A DNA stretch of 64,000 bases from NCBI GenBank assembly GCA_016873495.1, contig VGXC01000004.1, positions 1 through 64,000 of the forward strand. Direction: 5' to 3'. The translations under genes and the position numbers were made by a program. Positions 32,696 to 42,625 of this stretch are shown piece after piece. The stretch's first letter is position 1. Each line of letters starts with the position of its first letter. The notes beneath the pieces are model-generated. The model had not been told where the DNA came from. It was given only the letters and a program-made list of their open reading frames with translations, and made no database searches. Source of the stretch: Nitrospira sp. (GTDB lineage: Bacteria > Nitrospirota > Nitrospiria > Nitrospirales > Nitrospiraceae).

Positions 32696-34213
32696 ATGCA
32701 GATCAAAGCCGACGAAATCAGCTCGATCATTAAAGAGAAAATCAAAGGCTTCGACAAGCAGGTCGACGTCAACGAGATGGGGTCCGTCATCCAGGTCGGC
32801 GACGGCATTGCCAAGGTCTATGGCCTGGATGGCGCCATGGCCGGCGAGATGTTGGAGTTTCCCGGCGGATTGTTCGGCATCGCGCTGAACCTCGAAGAGG
32901 ACAACGTCGGCGCCGTGTTGATGGGCGACGATGTGGGCGTTAAGGAAGGCGATCCGGTCAAGCGCACGGGCCGCATCGCCGAAATTCCCGTGGGCGAGGC
33001 CCTCATCGGCCGCGTGGTCAATGCCATCGGGCAGCCGATCGACGGCAAAGGTCCGATCAAGTCCACGCAGACGTCCCGTATCGAAGTCGTCGCGCCAGGC
33101 GTGATCACCAGACAGTCGGTCCGTGAACCGCTGCAGACGGGCATCAAGGCCATCGACGCCATGATCCCCATCGGCCGCGGGCAGCGCGAATTGATCATCG
33201 GCGACCGGCAGACCGGCAAGACGGCGATCGCCGTCGATACGATCATCAACCAAAAGGGCCTCGGCGTCTTCTGCATCTACGTCGCCATCGGCCAGAAGCG
33301 CTCGACCGTCGCGCGCGTCGTCAAGACGCTCGAAGAAAACCATGCGATGGACTACAGCATGGTCGTGTCGGCCACGGCCAGCGATGCCGCGCCGATGCAG
33401 TTCCTGGCGCCCTTCGCCGGCGCCGCCATCGGCGAGTATTTCCGGGACAACGGCAAGCACGCCCTCATCGTCTATGACGATTTGTCCAAGCACGCGGTAG
33501 CCTATCGGCAGCTCTCCCTGCTGCTCCGCCGGCCGCCGGGCCGCGAAGCCTATCCGGGCGACGTGTTCTATCTGCACTCCCGGTTGCTGGAGAGAGCGGC
33601 CAAGCTCAGCGACAAGCTCGGCGGGGGCAGCCTCACCGCGTTGCCGATCATCGAAACGCAAGCCGGCGACGTGTCGGCCTACATTCCGACCAACGTCATT
33701 TCGATCACCGACGGGCAAATCTATCTCGGCAGCGACCTCTTCTATTCGGGCATCCGCCCCGCGATCAACGTCGGCCTTTCGGTGTCCCGCGTCGGCGGTT
33801 CCGCGCAGATCAAGACCATGAAGCAGGTGGCCGGTACCCTGCGGCTGGACCTAGCCCAATACCGCGAGATGGCGGCCTTCGCCCAATTCGGCAGCGAGCT
33901 GGACAAGGCCACGCAGATGCAGCTGGCGCGCGGCGTCCGGATGGTGGAGTTGCTCAAGCAGGGGCAATACAAGCCCATGCCGGTGGCGGATCAGGTCCTG
34001 TCGATCTATGCCGGCGTCAATGGATTCCTCGACGACGTGGCCGTCGAAAAAGTGCGGCAGTTCGAGGAAGACCTGCTCCACTACGTCACGCAGCACCATC
34101 CGGAGCTCAAAAAAGAAATCGCCAGTATCGGCAAGATCGACGACAAGGTCGGAGGCCGGCTGAAAGAGATCATCGGGACGTTCAAGAAGTCGATGGGCTA
34201 CGGCGCGAAGTAG
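32696..34213 (+). CDS. atpA: ATP synthase F1 alpha subunit
   Basis: A 505-residue non-catalytic nucleotide-binding alpha subunit. The P-loop is GDRQTGKT (about 170-177), [14 protein letters not shown] follows, and the family signature [17 protein letters not shown] is near 350-367. GAGGAG precedes the ATG. It is followed by a palindromic repeat before atpG rather than the usual short gap. Confidence 0.98.
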   Translation: MQIKADEISSIIKEKIKGFDKQVDVNEMGSVIQVGDGIAKVYGLDGAMAGEMLEFPGGLFGIALNLEEDNVGAVLMGDDVGVKEGDPVKRTGRIAEIPVGEALIGRVVNAIGQPIDGKGPIKSTQTSRIEVVAPGVITRQSVREPLQTGIKAIDAMIPIGRGQRELIIGDRQTGKTAIAVDTIINQKGLGVFCIYVAIGQKRSTVARVVKTLEENHAMDYSMVVSATASDAAPMQFLAPFAGAAIGEYFRDNGKHALIVYDDLSKHAVAYRQLSLLLRRPPGREAYPGDVFYLHSRLLERAAKLSDKLGGGSLTALPIIETQAGDVSAYIPTNVISITDGQIYLGSDLFYSGIRPAINVGLSVSRVGGSAQIKTMKQVAGTLRLDLAQYREMAAFAQFGSELDKATQMQLARGVRMVELLKQGQYKPMPVADQVLSIYAGVNGFLDDVAVEKVRQFEEDLLHYVTQHHPELKKEIASIGKIDDKVGGRLKEIIGTFKKSMGYGAK

Positions 34214-34233
34214 CCTAACGTTTATTCCTGCGG

Positions 34234-34351
34234 CCGTTCAAAACGGTCAGCCAACGCGGCCGCAGGGAGTCCGGCGACTGAGGCGTACCCAGGCGGGTAC
34301 GTCGCAGGGAGACGGGCGACTGAGATCAAAGTTGGGGACCGTTTTCAACGG
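34234..34351. repeat. MITE-like palindromic element between atpA and atpG
   Basis: Terminal inverted arms CCGTTCAAAACGGTC (34234-34248) and GACCGTTTTCAACGG (34337-34351) differ at one of 15 positions. Inside are a direct repeat CGCAGGGAGnCnGGCGACTG at 34261 and 34303 and a hairpin GTACCC-AGGC-GGGTAC. The right arm ends three bases before the atpG ATG, occupying its ribosome-binding region. It resembles the element at 40365-40552. Confidence 0.65.
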
Positions 34352-34354
34352 ACG

Positions 34355-36767
<2,413 letters not shown>

Positions 36768-36891
36768 GTAAGCGGGTCGCGCGAGCGCCCTCTGTGCTCG
36801 CGCAACGCGCGGCCTCAGAAGCCCCTCGTTGGACGCGCGCAGTTGAGGGCATCTCGCACGCCCCGCTTGAGGAAGGAAGTAGGAAGGGAAG

Positions 36892-37305
36892 ATGGCAGGT
36901 AAGTTACTGTTGGAAGTGGTTACGCCGGAGAAGCTGCTGCTGAGCCAGCAGGTGGATGAAGTCATTGCGCCCGGCGCAGAGGGCGAGTTCGGCGTGCTCC
37001 CCGGCCACTGTCATTTTCTCTCCACCTTGAGCATCGGGGAGCTCCGGTATCGCGTCGGCGATCAGACCAACTTCATGTCGGTCCTCTGGGGCTACGCCGA
37101 GGTGACGCCGACCAGGGTCACGGTCATGGCGGAGATCGCCGAAAAGGCCGAAGACATCGACGTCGAACGGGCCGCGGCCAAGGTGGCGGAAGCTGAGGCT
37201 CGTCTGAAAGTCGGCGGCCTGCCCTCCGAAGTCAAAGAGGCCGAGATCAGCCTCGAAAAAGCCCGCCTCCGCAAGAAGATCGCCGAACGCGCCCACCGCA
37301 GATAG
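36892..37305 (+). CDS. atpC: ATP synthase F1 epsilon subunit
   Basis: A 137-residue epsilon subunit. N-terminal beta-sandwich (LLEVVTPEKLLLSQQVDEVIAPGAEGEFGVLPGHCHFLSTL) and a C-terminal helical hairpin rich in Ala/Glu/Lys/Arg that can inhibit ATP hydrolysis. GGAAGGG lies close before the ATG. It is last gene of the atp block, followed by the repeat-rich accessory zone. Confidence 0.95.
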   Translation: MAGKLLLEVVTPEKLLLSQQVDEVIAPGAEGEFGVLPGHCHFLSTLSIGELRYRVGDQTNFMSVLWGYAEVTPTRVTVMAEIAEKAEDIDVERAAAKVAEAEARLKVGGLPSEVKEAEISLEKARLRKKIAERAHRR

Positions 37306-37634
37306 TCCTCTCCTAAGCCGGCTGACGAACGGCGGGCAGCAGCATGGAGCGGGGTGGCGAAGGGTGGCCGGATTCGGGCTGTCCGACGATGCGTTGATGA
37401 CACTCTGCCAGGTTTAGCTTCCCTGTTGGCCGGGCGCCTTATCGGATGAGCAGAACGGCACCCGGCGCTTCGTTTGGCCTTTCAAGCTCCCACTCCCGCC
37501 GTTTCCGGCCCTCACCGGCCATCCCTTCCACCCCGAATTAAAAGAGAGTAACGGGACAGGTCCTCGCAAACCTGTCCCGTTAAGCTGCCGCATTGGATTC
37601 TTGACTCCGTGCCTTTCCTCCAGTATCGTATGCC
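37306..37634. other. Non-coding stretch after atpC
   Basis: About 330 bases with no plausible gene. It contains the word CGGCTGACGAACGG at 37319-37332, which recurs at 38412-38425 on the far side of the toxin-antitoxin pair. A palindromic repeat at 37543-37583 is listed separately. Confidence 0.5.
37543..37583. repeat. Palindromic repeat, copy 1 (GGGACAGGT hairpin)
   Basis: CGGGACAGGT and ACCTGTCCCG form a perfect 10-bp stem around CCTCGCAA. Flanking AGAGAGT and TTAA are shared with copy 2 at 38866-38908. The two copies bracket the vapBC-type pair. The hairpin could also act as a transcription stop for atpC readthrough. Confidence 0.75.
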
Positions 37635-37655
37635 ATGGTTCCAGTTTGGAACCAT
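37635..37655. promoter_or_regulatory. Palindromic operator of the toxin-antitoxin operon
   Basis: ATGGTTCCA and TGGAACCAT are perfect 9-bp inverted arms around GTT, 23 bases before the antitoxin start. Ribbon-helix-helix antitoxins of this class bind such palindromes to repress their own operon; this assignment is inference from position and symmetry. Confidence 0.7.
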
Positions 37656-37678
37656 TATGGTACTGCGAAGGAGGGGTT

Positions 37679-37921
37679 ATGGCCACGCTCACGATCAAGA
37701 ATATTTCCGATCGGGTCGTCAAACGTCTGAAGGATCGAGCCGTGCAACATCATCGGAGCTTAAATTATGAGGTGATTGCCTGCTTGGAAGCGGCGGCTCA
37801 GGCGACGCCTGTCGATCCTGATGCATTGCTGGCCCGCGTCCGGTCGCTCCGGCAAAAACCGGCGAACTTCAGGCTGACCGATCGAACCCTGGCACGGCTC
37901 AAGACGGCGGGACGGCCATGA
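37679..37921 (+). CDS. FitA/VapB-type antitoxin (ribbon-helix-helix)
   Basis: An 80-residue antitoxin. ATLTIKNISDRVVKRLKDRAVQHHRSLNYEVIACLE is the Arc/MetJ-like ribbon-helix-helix DNA-binding domain of the FitA/VapB group, and the C-terminal part (LRQKPANFRLTDRTL) would wrap the PIN toxin. AAGGAGG lies six bases before the ATG. The stop overlaps the toxin start (ATGA). It is probably autoregulated through the palindrome at 37635-37655. Confidence 0.87.
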   Translation: MATLTIKNISDRVVKRLKDRAVQHHRSLNYEVIACLEAAAQATPVDPDALLARVRSLRQKPANFRLTDRTLARLKTAGRP

Positions 37922-38319
37922 TCGTGGCCGACACCAACTTGTTGGTGTACCTCTATGTCGAGGGGCAGCGAACCGAGCAGGCGGAGGCTGCGTTGGCCAA
38001 GGACCCGCTCTGGGCGGCACCGCTCTTGTGGCGATCCGAGTTTCGGAATACCGTCATCGGGCTGGTGCGAAAGAAGGCGCTGATGCTGGACGATGCAATG
38101 CGGATGGTAGATGACGCAGAGCGAGCTATGGCCGGGCGCGAGTACAGCGTCCTGTCCCACGATGTGCTCCAGCTTGCCGCTCGATCCGGTTGCTCGGCCT
38201 ATGATTGCGAATTCGTAGCCCTAGCCCAGAACCTGGAGGTAGCCTTCGTCACGTCCGACCGTCAGGTGCTCAGGGCATTCCCCGCCATCGCGGTATCCCC
38301 CGACCAATTCACGGCCTAG
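37918..38319 (+). CDS. PIN-domain ribonuclease toxin (VapC/FitB-type)
   Basis: A 133-residue PIN nuclease with the full acidic set: D5 (VADTNLL), E41 (WRSEF), D95 (SAYDCEFVALA) and D113 (TSDRQ). Such toxins cleave tRNA or rRNA when freed from the antitoxin. It is coupled to the antitoxin by ATGA overlap. The pair sits between copies of a palindromic repeat in the accessory zone after the atp operon, consistent with acquisition. Confidence 0.9.
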   Translation: MIVADTNLLVYLYVEGQRTEQAEAALAKDPLWAAPLLWRSEFRNTVIGLVRKKALMLDDAMRMVDDAERAMAGREYSVLSHDVLQLAARSGCSAYDCEFVALAQNLEVAFVTSDRQVLRAFPAIAVSPDQFTA

Positions 38320-38865
38320 CACCTCGCTTGGCGCCGATAAGCTCACGACGGCTGATGATGGCAGAAGAAGAGTCGCACGGGCCCTGTCGCTGAGCCCTAA
38401 GAATCTACAATCGGCTGACGAACGGTGGGATTTTCTCACCCGCCCGCCACGAGTGCGCCGAGACGCGCGCCTTTCCCGTGGCGCGGCCGGTCTCGACCAA
38501 TCGCCAAGAAAGAGTACGAGGGCATAAGGCTGCTCGCTCTCCGCCTCCCGCCTGGCACCCCTTCCACGCCGTTTGAGCCGGAATGACCTTCCGGTATTCC
38601 CGCCGCCATGGTCTTCGACCATGTGGCGTTGGTCAGTACCGGCTTTCCGTCCTCAAACGGCGGGCGGGGCCCCGCCGCTCCCGGCGAGGTCGCTCGCCTC
38701 CGCATGCCCTCTTTTTAAAACTGGAAAGGGGATGGCGTCGCTGGTAGACCCCATCCCCTTTCAACCGCTTCCCTAAATTATCTGTCGCGTAATGGATTTG
38801 TCCCACGCGAGCGGTAGCTCGGTCTACTGATTAATGAGCCATATCCGTACCAGCCGAGAAGAGAT
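38320..38865. other. Non-coding repeat-rich stretch after the PIN toxin
   Basis: About 550 bases without a credible gene. It carries CGGCTGACGAACGG at 38412-38425 (also at 37319), a CCCTTCCAC word shared with the region before copy 1, and a perfect 12-bp hairpin GAAAGGGGATGG/CCATCCCCTTTC at 38724-38762. It looks like a diverged copy of the sequence on the other side of the toxin-antitoxin pair. Confidence 0.5.
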
Positions 38866-38908
38866 AGAGAGTGGCGGGACAGGTCGCTCGCAAACCTGTC
38901 CCGCTTAA
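38866..38908. repeat. Palindromic repeat, copy 2 (GGGACAGGT hairpin)
   Basis: AGAGAGT-GGCGGGACAGGT and ACCTGTCCCGC-TTAA match copy 1 at 37543-37583 except for small differences in the loop (GCTCGCAA region) and stem ends. Same orientation. Confidence 0.75.
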
Positions 38909-39149
38909 ACTCGGTTTCTCTTTTCTTCGGCAAAGGCTCGATGTGGTTAAGAGAACGTGGTCAGCCCCCTACAAGTGGAGAGCGGACCCAGGAATTCACC
39001 CTCTCGCGGCTAAAACGGATCTATGCCGGTCTGTATAGCACGCCGATCCCGTGCTGTGGAGAAGGTTGACAAGTGATGGAATACGCGCAAGAATCACACG
39101 CCAATGTGCAGTCCGTCTGTGCGTACTATGTCGGTCAGTATACTCAATA
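38909..39149. other. Non-coding stretch left of the gene cassette
   Basis: About 240 bases without a gene. A TTGACA at 39066-39071 with AAGAAT 17 bases later is a weak promoter candidate reading into the cassette. No integrase and no attC-type hairpin is seen, so this side is either an attI-like or a secondary integration site. Confidence 0.45.
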
Positions 39150-39150
39150 G

Positions 39151-39940
39151 TTGGGCGGCATGGGGACGACGCGGGAATTGCGGAGAATCATGAGACTGTT
39201 GGTAGCGCTGTTGCTTACGCTGCCTCTTGTATCTCTCTCTGCTCAGGTAGAGAGTGAGGATGAGAGTTTCAAGAATGAGGTGCGCGCACGCATCGCTAGG
39301 GAGAAGCTTGAGCGGTTGAAGGGCTGGAAGCGAATAGTGTTTCTTTGTTCGCCTACTGAAATGACGAACTCCAAGGAGAAGTTTGATCGAATCTGTGATC
39401 GTATAAACACGAATGCAAAGTTACTGGCTGCCACCGCGAACGCCGACGTTGTCGTAGTGAACGACGGCGAAAACCTTGGCTTCCTCAGTAGTTACCGAGG
39501 GATGTTGCGATTGGAAGTAGACCTATCATCCACCGGCTGTGACGGAAGCGCATGTGCTGTCCATGCCACAGTATCGGCGAGCTTCCCTTACGACAAGGCC
39601 ATCGACCAAGCAGCTGGAAGCTATCCCGTTAACGAAGAAAACCGACGCGGACCGAGCGATTCACCAGCCTCTGTCCCTCGGCCCATACTGGCGTTAATGT
39701 GGGGACCTCGCCAGCTCATTGCTTCCGGCTATCCGAGCGAGGAACTGGGGTCTGGCGTCGTCAATGGCGTCGACTCCCTCCTTAAGGAGTTCTTCACCGA
39801 CTATCTGAACGCCAACCGACAATAGACTTTGGGAACTGATCCGTGCCTGTTCGAATCTGGCGAAGCCGCCCAACCACGGGCTCCAGGCGACCCGCGACAG
39901 CGGCGCTGCATTTGCTGCCGCGGGCGCCTGAGCGCGGACG
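39151..39940 (+). mobile_element. Integron-type gene cassette
   Basis: The left boundary is GTTGGGC (39150-39156), matching the G/TTRRRY crossover core. The right boundary is the core-like GTTAGCC (39940-39946) ending an attC-like palindrome. The attC begins with GCCCAAC (39868-39874), the exact complement of the left GTTGGGC, as required if both came from one circular cassette. One ORF fills the interior, in the cassette-typical orientation. No integrase gene is in the window. Confidence 0.72.
39190..39825 (+). CDS. Cassette-borne secreted protein of unknown function
   Basis: A 211-residue exported protein: signal peptide about 1-20 (MRLLVALLLTLPLVSLSA), then a charged helical segment (ESFKNEVRARIAREKLERLKGWKRI) and a mixed domain with VVVVNDGENLGFLSSYRG and a Cys pair (TGCDGSAC). 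I do not recognise the family. Base composition is visibly lower in GC than neighbouring core genes, in keeping with transfer. The ATG at 39190 has CGGAGAA upstream. It is the only ORF of the integron-like cassette and starts 39 bases after the cassette boundary, as is common. Confidence 0.7.
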   Translation: MRLLVALLLTLPLVSLSAQVESEDESFKNEVRARIAREKLERLKGWKRIVFLCSPTEMTNSKEKFDRICDRINTNAKLLAATANADVVVVNDGENLGFLSSYRGMLRLEVDLSSTGCDGSACAVHATVSASFPYDKAIDQAAGSYPVNEENRRGPSDSPASVPRPILALMWGPRQLIASGYPSEELGSGVVNGVDSLLKEFFTDYLNANRQ

Positions 39941-39946
39941 TTAGCC
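39868..39946 (+). repeat. attC recombination site
   Basis: Starts GCCCAAC and ends GTTAGCC with imperfect inverted arms between: CAGGCGACCCGCGACAGC on the left versus GCTGCCGCGGGCGCCTG on the right. The left arm has extra unpaired bases (notably A at 39890), the asymmetry that gives attC strand selectivity. The loop is about 12 bases. Length 79 bp, within the normal range. Confidence 0.72.
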
Positions 39947-40024
39947 GATATGTCAGATGCCAGCGATTGTGAACTTGGGGGGGGATAAAGGGAGTCTTTT
40001 TAGCCGGGCCGCTGAAGAGGCACT

Positions 40025-40363
40025 ATGCCGAAAGAGCCGAATGTAATGAGCGAACTTGAAGGCGTCGTCGCGCTGGCCGAACTCATCCAGTATCAGCCGG
40101 GCGCGGTGGTCAGTCGGACGATCGTCAAGAAGCCGGCGGGGACGGTGACGGCCTTTGCCTTCGATCAGGGCGAAGGTCTCAGCGAACATACGGCGCCCTT
40201 TGACGCGCTCGTGATTCTGATCGAGGGCGAGGCGGAGATCTCGATTGCCGGCGTGCCTCATCGTGTATCTGCCGGCCAGCTCTTGCGCCTTCCTGCCGGT
40301 CGGCCTCATGCCCTCAAAGCGGTGACGCGGTTCAAGATGCTTCTGGTCATGGTCAAGGCATAG
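40025..40363 (+). CDS. Cupin-domain protein
   Basis: A 112-residue single-domain cupin. The first cupin motif region is GEGLSEHTAPFDALVILIEGEAEI and the second is GQLLRLPAGRPHALKAVTRFKMLLVMV, with His ligands H52-like and PH. The metal-binding set is incomplete in motif 1 (one His, no second His), as in many small cupins of unknown activity. AAGAGG lies before the ATG. It lies just after the attC site, but no second attC follows it, so it is probably chromosomal. The role could be ligand sensing; not determinable. Confidence 0.8.
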   Translation: MPKEPNVMSELEGVVALAELIQYQPGAVVSRTIVKKPAGTVTAFAFDQGEGLSEHTAPFDALVILIEGEAEISIAGVPHRVSAGQLLRLPAGRPHALKAVTRFKMLLVMVKA

Positions 40364-40364
40364 G

Positions 40365-40552
40365 CAGGATGTTGAAAAAGTCCGCCAGCTTTGTTCTCGG
40401 TCGCTCGACCCCCTCGACGTACGGTAAGGCGAGGGCAAAGTAACTATCCGCTCGCAGATGATTGAAGCGAGCGGCTCAAGCGAAGCTTGGTATGTACCGC
40501 CTCGCCTCCTCGCTTGCTGCGGCCTCGCTGGACGGTCTTTTTGATCATCCTG
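40365..40552. repeat. MITE-like element with terminal inverted repeats
   Basis: CAGGATGTTGAAAAAGTCCGCCAGC at the left and GCTGGACGGTCTTTTTGATCATCCTG at the right are imperfect inverted repeats (188 bp overall). Inner inverted segments (ACGTACGGTAAGGCGAGG and its near-complement GTACCGCCTCGCC) extend the cruciform. No ORF. It is of the same family as the shorter element at 34234-34351. Confidence 0.7.
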
Positions 40553-40683
40553 TGGGGCATCCGAGACGGCGAGAGTCGCCCGATTTGCATAGCACCAAAT
40601 TATTTTTGTTAGGGCCAGCCATCCCTCCAGGGGTCTGAGGCGAGCGCCATAAGCGGTTGCGCTGACGCGGGCCTGAGAGCCCC

Positions 40684-40796
40684 TTATTCCAGCGGAAAGC
40701 TGATCAGCACCCCGCCGAGCACGTCATTGATCTTGAAGTCCTGCTTCGTGCTGCGCGGGTGCGCGTTGTGGCAGCCGATGCAGGCCTGCGAGAAGG
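40684..40796 (-). pseudogene. Duplicated 3' fragment of the c-type cytochrome gene
   Basis: 109 bases (40688-40796) match 44311-44419 with a single mismatch and in the same orientation. They encode the last 37 or so residues of the haem protein at 44307-44891 (FSQACIGCHNAHP through LISFPLE, including CxxCH), but no start or upstream part. The fragment lies right after the Anbu gene stop (40805). It is a remnant or recombination footprint, not a gene. Confidence 0.85.
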
Positions 40797-40804
40797 TCAG
40801 CTCC

Positions 40805-41575
40805 TCAGGGAGAAACATCACGAGGAGTATTGGATGCGGTTCGGGTTTCCTGCGGGAGTGACGAGAGGAGACGATCGGCCCACTTCGACGGCAGTTTTTC
40901 CACTGAGTCGTAAATTCTGGATTGCCACCAAGAGGCAATCTCGGCGAGGTCCTCTTTCTCGAACCGGTGCTCGACGATGTCAAAGGTATCATGCCGATAG
41001 AGCACGACATCGATGGGATATTCAACGCTGGTCGAGCTGGTACGCGTGGCATCGAAGGCGAGGAAGCCCACCTTCAGGGCGAGGTCCATGCCGGTGTTGT
41101 ACCGTAACACGCGATCGAGGAGCGGTTTCCCATAACCGGTTTCACCGATGATGCAGTAGGGCGTGCCTTCGCTCACCTCGACCCAGCTCCCTTGTGGATA
41201 AATGAGATACAGCTTGTGCTCCTGGTCGTTTTCTAACTGCCCGCCGACTAAGGCGTGAAGGTTGAAGGACAACCCTGCCTGTTCGAGCGCGTCTTTGTCC
41301 TCTTGTGCGACCCGACGGATCTGCGTGGCGAACACATTGACGGCTTTGAAGAGCTTGTCGAAGGACTGGTCGCTTTCGCTGATGGCTTCATCGAAATAGG
41401 TAACGGCTTTGTCTCGCACCGAGCGCAGCCCCGATGTCATGAGAAACATCGAGTGCCGTCCATGCTGATGGATGGAGACCTTCCGTGCCGTGATGCACTC
41501 CACGCCGGTCGTGACCCGGGTATCGGCAATGCCAATCAAGCCGTCCTCGACTTTCATGCCCAAACAAAACGTCAT
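40805..41575 (-). CDS. Anbu proteasome-type peptidase
   Basis: A 256-residue proteasome-beta-like Ntn hydrolase of the Anbu (ancestral beta subunit, COG3484) family. After loss of Met the N-terminal nucleophile is Thr1 (TFCLGMKVEDGLIGIADTR), with Asp17 and Lys31 completing the beta-subunit catalytic set. It forms ring- or lock-washer-shaped assemblies in known cases; the substrate is unknown. The ATG overlaps the alpha-E stop in ATGA. It is last of the ATP-grasp / alpha-E / Anbu operon. The transglutaminase-like gene usually found with Anbu is missing here. Confidence 0.92.
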   Translation of the reverse strand: MTFCLGMKVEDGLIGIADTRVTTGVECITARKVSIHQHGRHSMFLMTSGLRSVRDKAVTYFDEAISESDQSFDKLFKAVNVFATQIRRVAQEDKDALEQAGLSFNLHALVGGQLENDQEHKLYLIYPQGSWVEVSEGTPYCIIGETGYGKPLLDRVLRYNTGMDLALKVGFLAFDATRTSSTSVEYPIDVVLYRHDTFDIVEHRFEKEDLAEIASWWQSRIYDSVEKLPSKWADRLLSSLPQETRTASNTPRDVSP

Positions 41576-42552
41576 TGTGCCTCCCCTCTCTGAATTGTAC
41601 TGTGAATCGGGCGCGGAGCAAAGAAGGTTTCGAAAATTGCCTCCCCGACACCATTCAGCTGCTCTTGGAATTGATCCAGGAATTCGTGCAGGCCGTCAGC
41701 GACGCATTCCTCAAGATCGCCGAAGTCCAACTGTGCGCGCAAACGACCCAGTCGTTTTTCGGCTTGATTCTGATAGGACCCATGCTCGGACCCGGAAATG
41801 GCGTGCAACGAATCTTCGCTCTTGATGAGGCAGTACCGGATGGCTCGCGGAAAGGTAGCGTCGAGAATCAAGAATGCGCTCACGTCGTCCGGCGAAATGC
41901 GGCCATAGCGTTTGTAGTACATTTCGAGCGCGCTCGCCGATTTCAAGAGGGCGGACCACTGAATAATATCGAACGGCGTGCCGATCTCGGCTACGGTCGG
42001 GAGCAACATGAAGTATTTCACGTCGAGAATGCGAGAGGTCTTGTCCGCGCGTTCCAGGAGACGGCCGAGCCTGGCAAAGTGCCAGCCTTCTCCGTGCGAC
42101 ATGGTCGCATCGGTAATTCCCAGGAAGAGATGGCTGGCGGCTTTGACGTCCGTCAGAAACGTATGGAGATTGTGGCTGGCTAGTCCGTGAGATACGGCGT
42201 CCCTGACCATCAAATGGAACCGGTTGACCTGCTCCCACATGTCGGTAGAAATGATCTCCCGGACCGATCGAGCGTTCTCCCGTGCGGCCACGAGGCAGGA
42301 TAGAATCGAATTGGGATTTGCGGCATCGGAGGAGAGAAACTGGATCACGGTCTCCTTGGTCGCCTTTCCGTACCGGACGGTGAAATTTTCATGATCGCCC
42401 GTGGTCGCCACCAAGGGCTCCCATTGCTCCGTCGTTCCTCTGGGCAGATCGAGCGTGAGATTCAGATTGACCTCGATGAACCGGGCATAGTTCTCCGCGC
42501 GTTCGATATAGCGGTTCAACCAATAGATGGAACTTGCGACTCGGCTCAACAT
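41572..42552 (-). CDS. Alpha-E domain protein (DUF403)
   Basis: A 326-residue, mostly helical protein of the alpha-E family. The family opening MLSRVASSIYWLNRYIERAENYARF is intact, as are SILSCLVAARENARSVREIISTDMWEQ and FARLGRLLERADKTSRILDVKYF. Members occur in operons with circularly permuted ATP-grasp proteins and Anbu, proposed to make or degrade a peptide-like conjugate; the chemistry is not established. It is coupled to the Anbu gene. Confidence 0.92.
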   Translation of the reverse strand: MLSRVASSIYWLNRYIERAENYARFIEVNLNLTLDLPRGTTEQWEPLVATTGDHENFTVRYGKATKETVIQFLSSDAANPNSILSCLVAARENARSVREIISTDMWEQVNRFHLMVRDAVSHGLASHNLHTFLTDVKAASHLFLGITDATMSHGEGWHFARLGRLLERADKTSRILDVKYFMLLPTVAEIGTPFDIIQWSALLKSASALEMYYKRYGRISPDDVSAFLILDATFPRAIRYCLIKSEDSLHAISGSEHGSYQNQAEKRLGRLRAQLDFGDLEECVADGLHEFLDQFQEQLNGVGEAIFETFFAPRPIHSTIQRGEAQ

Positions 42553-42625
42553 TGGTGACCAGGCCTTGCTTGCTCGGCCATCCTGAAATCGGTGCCCATG
42601 CGCAACTCTGCGGTAGAAGAGGCGT

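Noticed and set aside
32111-33718. Long open frame on the minus strand (about 535 codons)
   Set aside because: Antisense to atpH and atpA, both certain genes.
38436-38705. Open frame on the minus strand after the PIN toxin
   Set aside because: Low-complexity Arg/Gly-rich translation across repeat words; no ribosome site; better explained as repeat sequence.
39941-40364. Cupin gene as a second integron cassette
   Set aside because: The left core TTAGCC is present, but no GGCTAAC-type attC start follows within several hundred bases and base composition is like the core genome.
40684-41052. Open frame joining Anbu-antisense-type residues to the haem-protein tail
   Set aside because: Only the last 37 or so residues are meaningful (a duplicated fragment); the first part is another frame of the Anbu gene, so it is not a fusion protein.
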